Source: Streptomyces sp. SPB162
GTDB lineage: Bacteria; Actinomycetota; Actinomycetes; Streptomycetales; Streptomycetaceae
DNA: 64,000 bases
Direction: 5' to 3'
Assembly (NCBI RefSeq): GCF_029504575.1
Contig: NZ_JAQFII010000001.1
Span: forward strand, 4,905,001-4,969,000
Positions 62,198 through 64,000 of this stretch are shown here, piece after piece. Both the position numbers and the translations under genes were made by a program. The notes beneath the pieces are model-generated. The model was not told where the DNA came from, ran no database searches, and saw nothing but the letters and a program-made list of their open reading frames with translations. How positions within the stretch are numbered: position 1 is the first letter of the stretch; each line of letters starts with the position of its first letter.

Positions 62198-62222
62198 TGG
62201 TCCAGACCAATGAGGTTGTCAA
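62198..62222 (-). promoter_or_regulatory. DasR-type operator overlapping the chitinase promoter
   Basis: TGGTCCAGACCA (62198-62209) is a perfect palindrome matching the chitinase direct-repeat/DasR-box pattern (TGGTCTAGACCA). On the minus strand it lies between TTGACA (62222-62217) and a weak CAACTT -10, spaced 17 bases, so bound repressor would block polymerase. GlcNAc-derived phosphosugars relieve DasR, giving induction by chitin breakdown products. Confidence 0.85.
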
Positions 62223-62375
62223 GACCTCTGGGGGTCACGGGTCGTTCATGCGACGCATCCGTGCGTTCACCGATCCTGATCCGCGACTTTCCGCACTCAT
62301 TCCGCTACACATCGATAGGCTTGCGCACGCGAACCGGCTGGTGAACGGTCCTTGCGCAGGACAGGAGGGCTGCGG

Positions 62376-63338
62376 ATGTCGAGCGTCATAACGGTCACGG
62401 CGGACGATCTCGCCGTTCCGCTCGAGCAGCATGTCGCGCGCACCTCCGCCGCGCTCGACGCCTACGGGCACCTCATCGCCCTCGCCTCGTCCGACGCGGC
62501 CGACCCCGGGCGCCGCCGGCTGCACACCGTGCGCGCCGCGCTCGAGGCGGACCGGATGGCGATCGTCCCCGTCGACCTGCCGCCGCTCGCCGCCGCGCTG
62601 CTCGCGGAGCAGCTGCGGCAGCTGGCCGGAACCGACCTGGGCCCCGGCGTGCTCGCGGGCGCGGCCCGACTGCTCTCGTACTACCTGTACTCGGGCGCGC
62701 TGCTCGGCTCGGTCAGCAAGCTCGACCGGGTGCCCGTCACGGTCGGCAAACACCTCAAGTCCCTCGTCCCCGGACGGCACTTCGCCGTCATGGCCCACCC
62801 GGAGCCGGGACTGTCCGAGGCGGGTTCCGACGCCGTCCCGCCGGGGCCGGGCTTCCTCACCCAGCTCGCGGTCGCCGGGCACGGGCTCGACGTGGGCTGG
62901 GTCACCGGCACGCTCGCCCCCGCCTGGCACTCCCAGCACATCCGCGAAGTGCCGCTGCCGGACGGGTCGGCGCGCTGGTGGGGCACCGGCCGGCTGGTCG
63001 AGTTCACCGCGTACATCGCGGACATCGGCATCCTGTACCAACTGGTCACGTCGGTCCGCCGGGACACCTGCCCCTGGTGCGGGCTCGAGGTCATCGGCGA
63101 CCAGTGCCTCTTCTGCTCGACGCGGCTCGGCGGACGTCCCGAAGGGGCGCACCGCTCCGACCGCTCCGACACGTCGGACGGGCCGGGCCGCTCCGGTGGC
63201 TCCGGTGGCTCCGGTGGCTCCGGTGGCCGTTCGCAGCAGGTGACGGCGGGCGCGGGGCAGCCGTTACGCCGGCCGCCGCAGCACCAGCGCCCGCTGCCCA
63301 ACCCCGACCGCCCCCAGCTCGAACCCCATAAGCGATAG
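62376..63338 (+). CDS. Hypothetical protein with C-terminal zinc ribbon and Gly-Ser tail
   Basis: 320 residues from the ATG at 62376 behind AGGAGGG. The main part (about 1-225) is a mixed alpha/beta domain (SAALDAYGHLIALASSDAAD, LLSYYLYSGALLGSVSKLDR, GFLTQLAVAGHGLDVGW) with no name I can give. Residues about 233-248 form a zinc ribbon CPWCGLEVIGDQCLFC. A low-complexity Gly-Gly-Ser repeat and a Pro/Gln/Arg tail finish the protein. It precedes the CpaB-like gene by 12 bases, so both may belong to one operon for a pilus/Tad-like or related system. Confidence 0.7.
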   Translation: MSSVITVTADDLAVPLEQHVARTSAALDAYGHLIALASSDAADPGRRRLHTVRAALEADRMAIVPVDLPPLAAALLAEQLRQLAGTDLGPGVLAGAARLLSYYLYSGALLGSVSKLDRVPVTVGKHLKSLVPGRHFAVMAHPEPGLSEAGSDAVPPGPGFLTQLAVAGHGLDVGWVTGTLAPAWHSQHIREVPLPDGSARWWGTGRLVEFTAYIADIGILYQLVTSVRRDTCPWCGLEVIGDQCLFCSTRLGGRPEGAHRSDRSDTSDGPGRSGGSGGSGGSGGRSQQVTAGAGQPLRRPPQHQRPLPNPDRPQLEPHKR

Positions 63339-63350
63339 GTCTGCCTGCCG

Positions 63351-64000
63351 ATGAATTCACGTCAGCGACGCGGTGTCGTCCTCCTGGTGGTCTCCGTGGT
63401 GTGCGCGGTGGCGGCCTTCGCGGGAGTCGTCACGGTCATCGGCAACGCCCGGTCGGAGGTCGGGCCCAAGGTCACGGCGTACCAGCTGACCAAGGACGTA
63501 CCGGCGTATCAAGCGGTCACTTCCGGGCAGTTGGAGAAGGTGCGGATACCGGAGAAGTGGCTGCCCGACACTGCCGTGCGCGACCTGGCCTCCGTCCAGG
63601 GGATGGTCGCGGCGATCCCGCTGAAGCGCGGCTCCCTGCTGGAGTCCGGCATGGTCGCGGCCAGGCCGGTGCTCCAGCCGGGCCAGATGGAGATCGCCAT
63701 CATGATCGACGCGGAGACCGGCGTCGCCGGCAAGATCACCCCGGGGGCGAAGGTCAACATCTTCGCCACCTTCGCGGGGAAGAAGGACACCGACCCCGAC
63801 CTCTCGAAGATCATCGTCACCGGGGCGCGGGTCATCGACGTCGGGGAGATCAAGGCGTTCGACAAGAACCAGGACTCGCAACGGCAGGCCGCCCAAGGTG
63901 TGCCGATCACCTTCGCCCTCGACGCGGCCGACGCGCAGCGCGTCGCGTTCTCCGAATCCTTCGCCCGCCACGTCCGACTGGCGCTGATCGCCCCGGGTGA
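63351..64000 (+). CDS. CpaB-like SAF-domain protein, 5' part
   Basis: The first 216 residues; the gene runs past the window end. An N-terminal membrane anchor (about 9-30, VVLLVVSVVCAVAAFAGVVTVI) is followed by a SAF domain (VTAYQLTKDVPAYQAVTSGQ, then MVAAIPLKRGSLLESGM) and a RcpC/CpaB-type region (GQMEIAIMIDAETGVAGKIT, PGAKVNIFATFAG, IIVTGARVIDVG). CpaB/RcpC proteins belong to Flp/Tad pilus assembly. Tad-type loci occur in Streptomyces, and downstream genes outside the window would confirm this. Confidence 0.85.
   Translation, partial: MNSRQRRGVVLLVVSVVCAVAAFAGVVTVIGNARSEVGPKVTAYQLTKDVPAYQAVTSGQLEKVRIPEKWLPDTAVRDLASVQGMVAAIPLKRGSLLESGMVAARPVLQPGQMEIAIMIDAETGVAGKITPGAKVNIFATFAGKKDTDPDLSKIIVTGARVIDVGEIKAFDKNQDSQRQAAQGVPITFALDAADAQRVAFSESFARHVRLALIAPG

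Overview
The window is from a high-GC actinomycete, almost certainly a Streptomyces or close relative. The evidence is strong G/C bias at third codon positions, frequent GTG/TTG starts, tightly overlapped genes (ATGA/GTGA), a mycothiol conjugate amidase, a DasR-type site in front of a chitinase, and typical Streptomyces families. I saw no rRNA, tRNA or CRISPR array.

Layout. (1) 1-11.4 kb is core chromosome: end of a cystathionine gamma-synthase gene, a small sigma-like factor with a membrane partner, a MarR regulator, threonine dehydratase, a DrrA/DrrB-type ABC exporter, GreA, a DUF4307 protein, Mca, a small membrane protein and a large STAND/TPR protein. (2) 11.6-38.2 kb is a biosynthetic gene cluster (below). 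(3) 38.3-64 kb is mostly core again: a DUF255/thioredoxin-domain protein, a TetR/MFS pair, hemolysin III, GTP-type PEP carboxykinase, an alanine-type aminotransferase, a D-amino-acid/keto-sugar catabolic locus (D-aminoacylase, D-serine-dehydratase-like enzyme, KDG-kinase-like, IclR, RidA, GntP permease), a T7SS-type toxin/immunity set, a frameshifted gene, a YfhO-family membrane protein, a secreted GH18 chitinase, a zinc-ribbon protein and the start of a CpaB-like (SAF) gene.

The cluster. A minus-strand operon (36.5 to 29.2 kb) encodes a complete amino-group carrier system: LysW (ending EDWGE), the ligase LysX, kinase LysZ, reductase LysY and hydrolase LysK. Between them lie a split transketolase and a DegT-type aminotransferase. 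In the known vazabitide, azinomycin and ficellomycin systems, this set builds a C7 diamino-dihydroxy acid on LysW. A plus-strand operon (15.3 to 24.6 kb) encodes a free carrier protein, a 2366-residue NRPS (half-C, A, PCP, C, A, PCP, C), a type II thioesterase, MbtH and a short-chain reductase. Converging on it is a half-C/A protein whose A-domain residues read as valine-specific and which has no carrier domain of its own. Two acyl-CoA-dehydrogenase-like proteins, a B12-type radical SAM enzyme, an MFS exporter and a divergent tryptophan-2,3-dioxygenase-fold haem protein complete the set. My reading (inference) is a small peptide containing valine and a LysW-built amino acid, with tailoring unlike the relatives I know.

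Boundaries. A 17-codon relic of the DUF255 gene start lies at the left edge (11508-11558). The intact gene starts at the right edge (38285), in the same orientation. This suggests the cluster was inserted at or beside that gene. Two related miniature inverted-repeat elements (7583-7788 and 49146-49306) each overlap the stop codon of a neighbouring gene.
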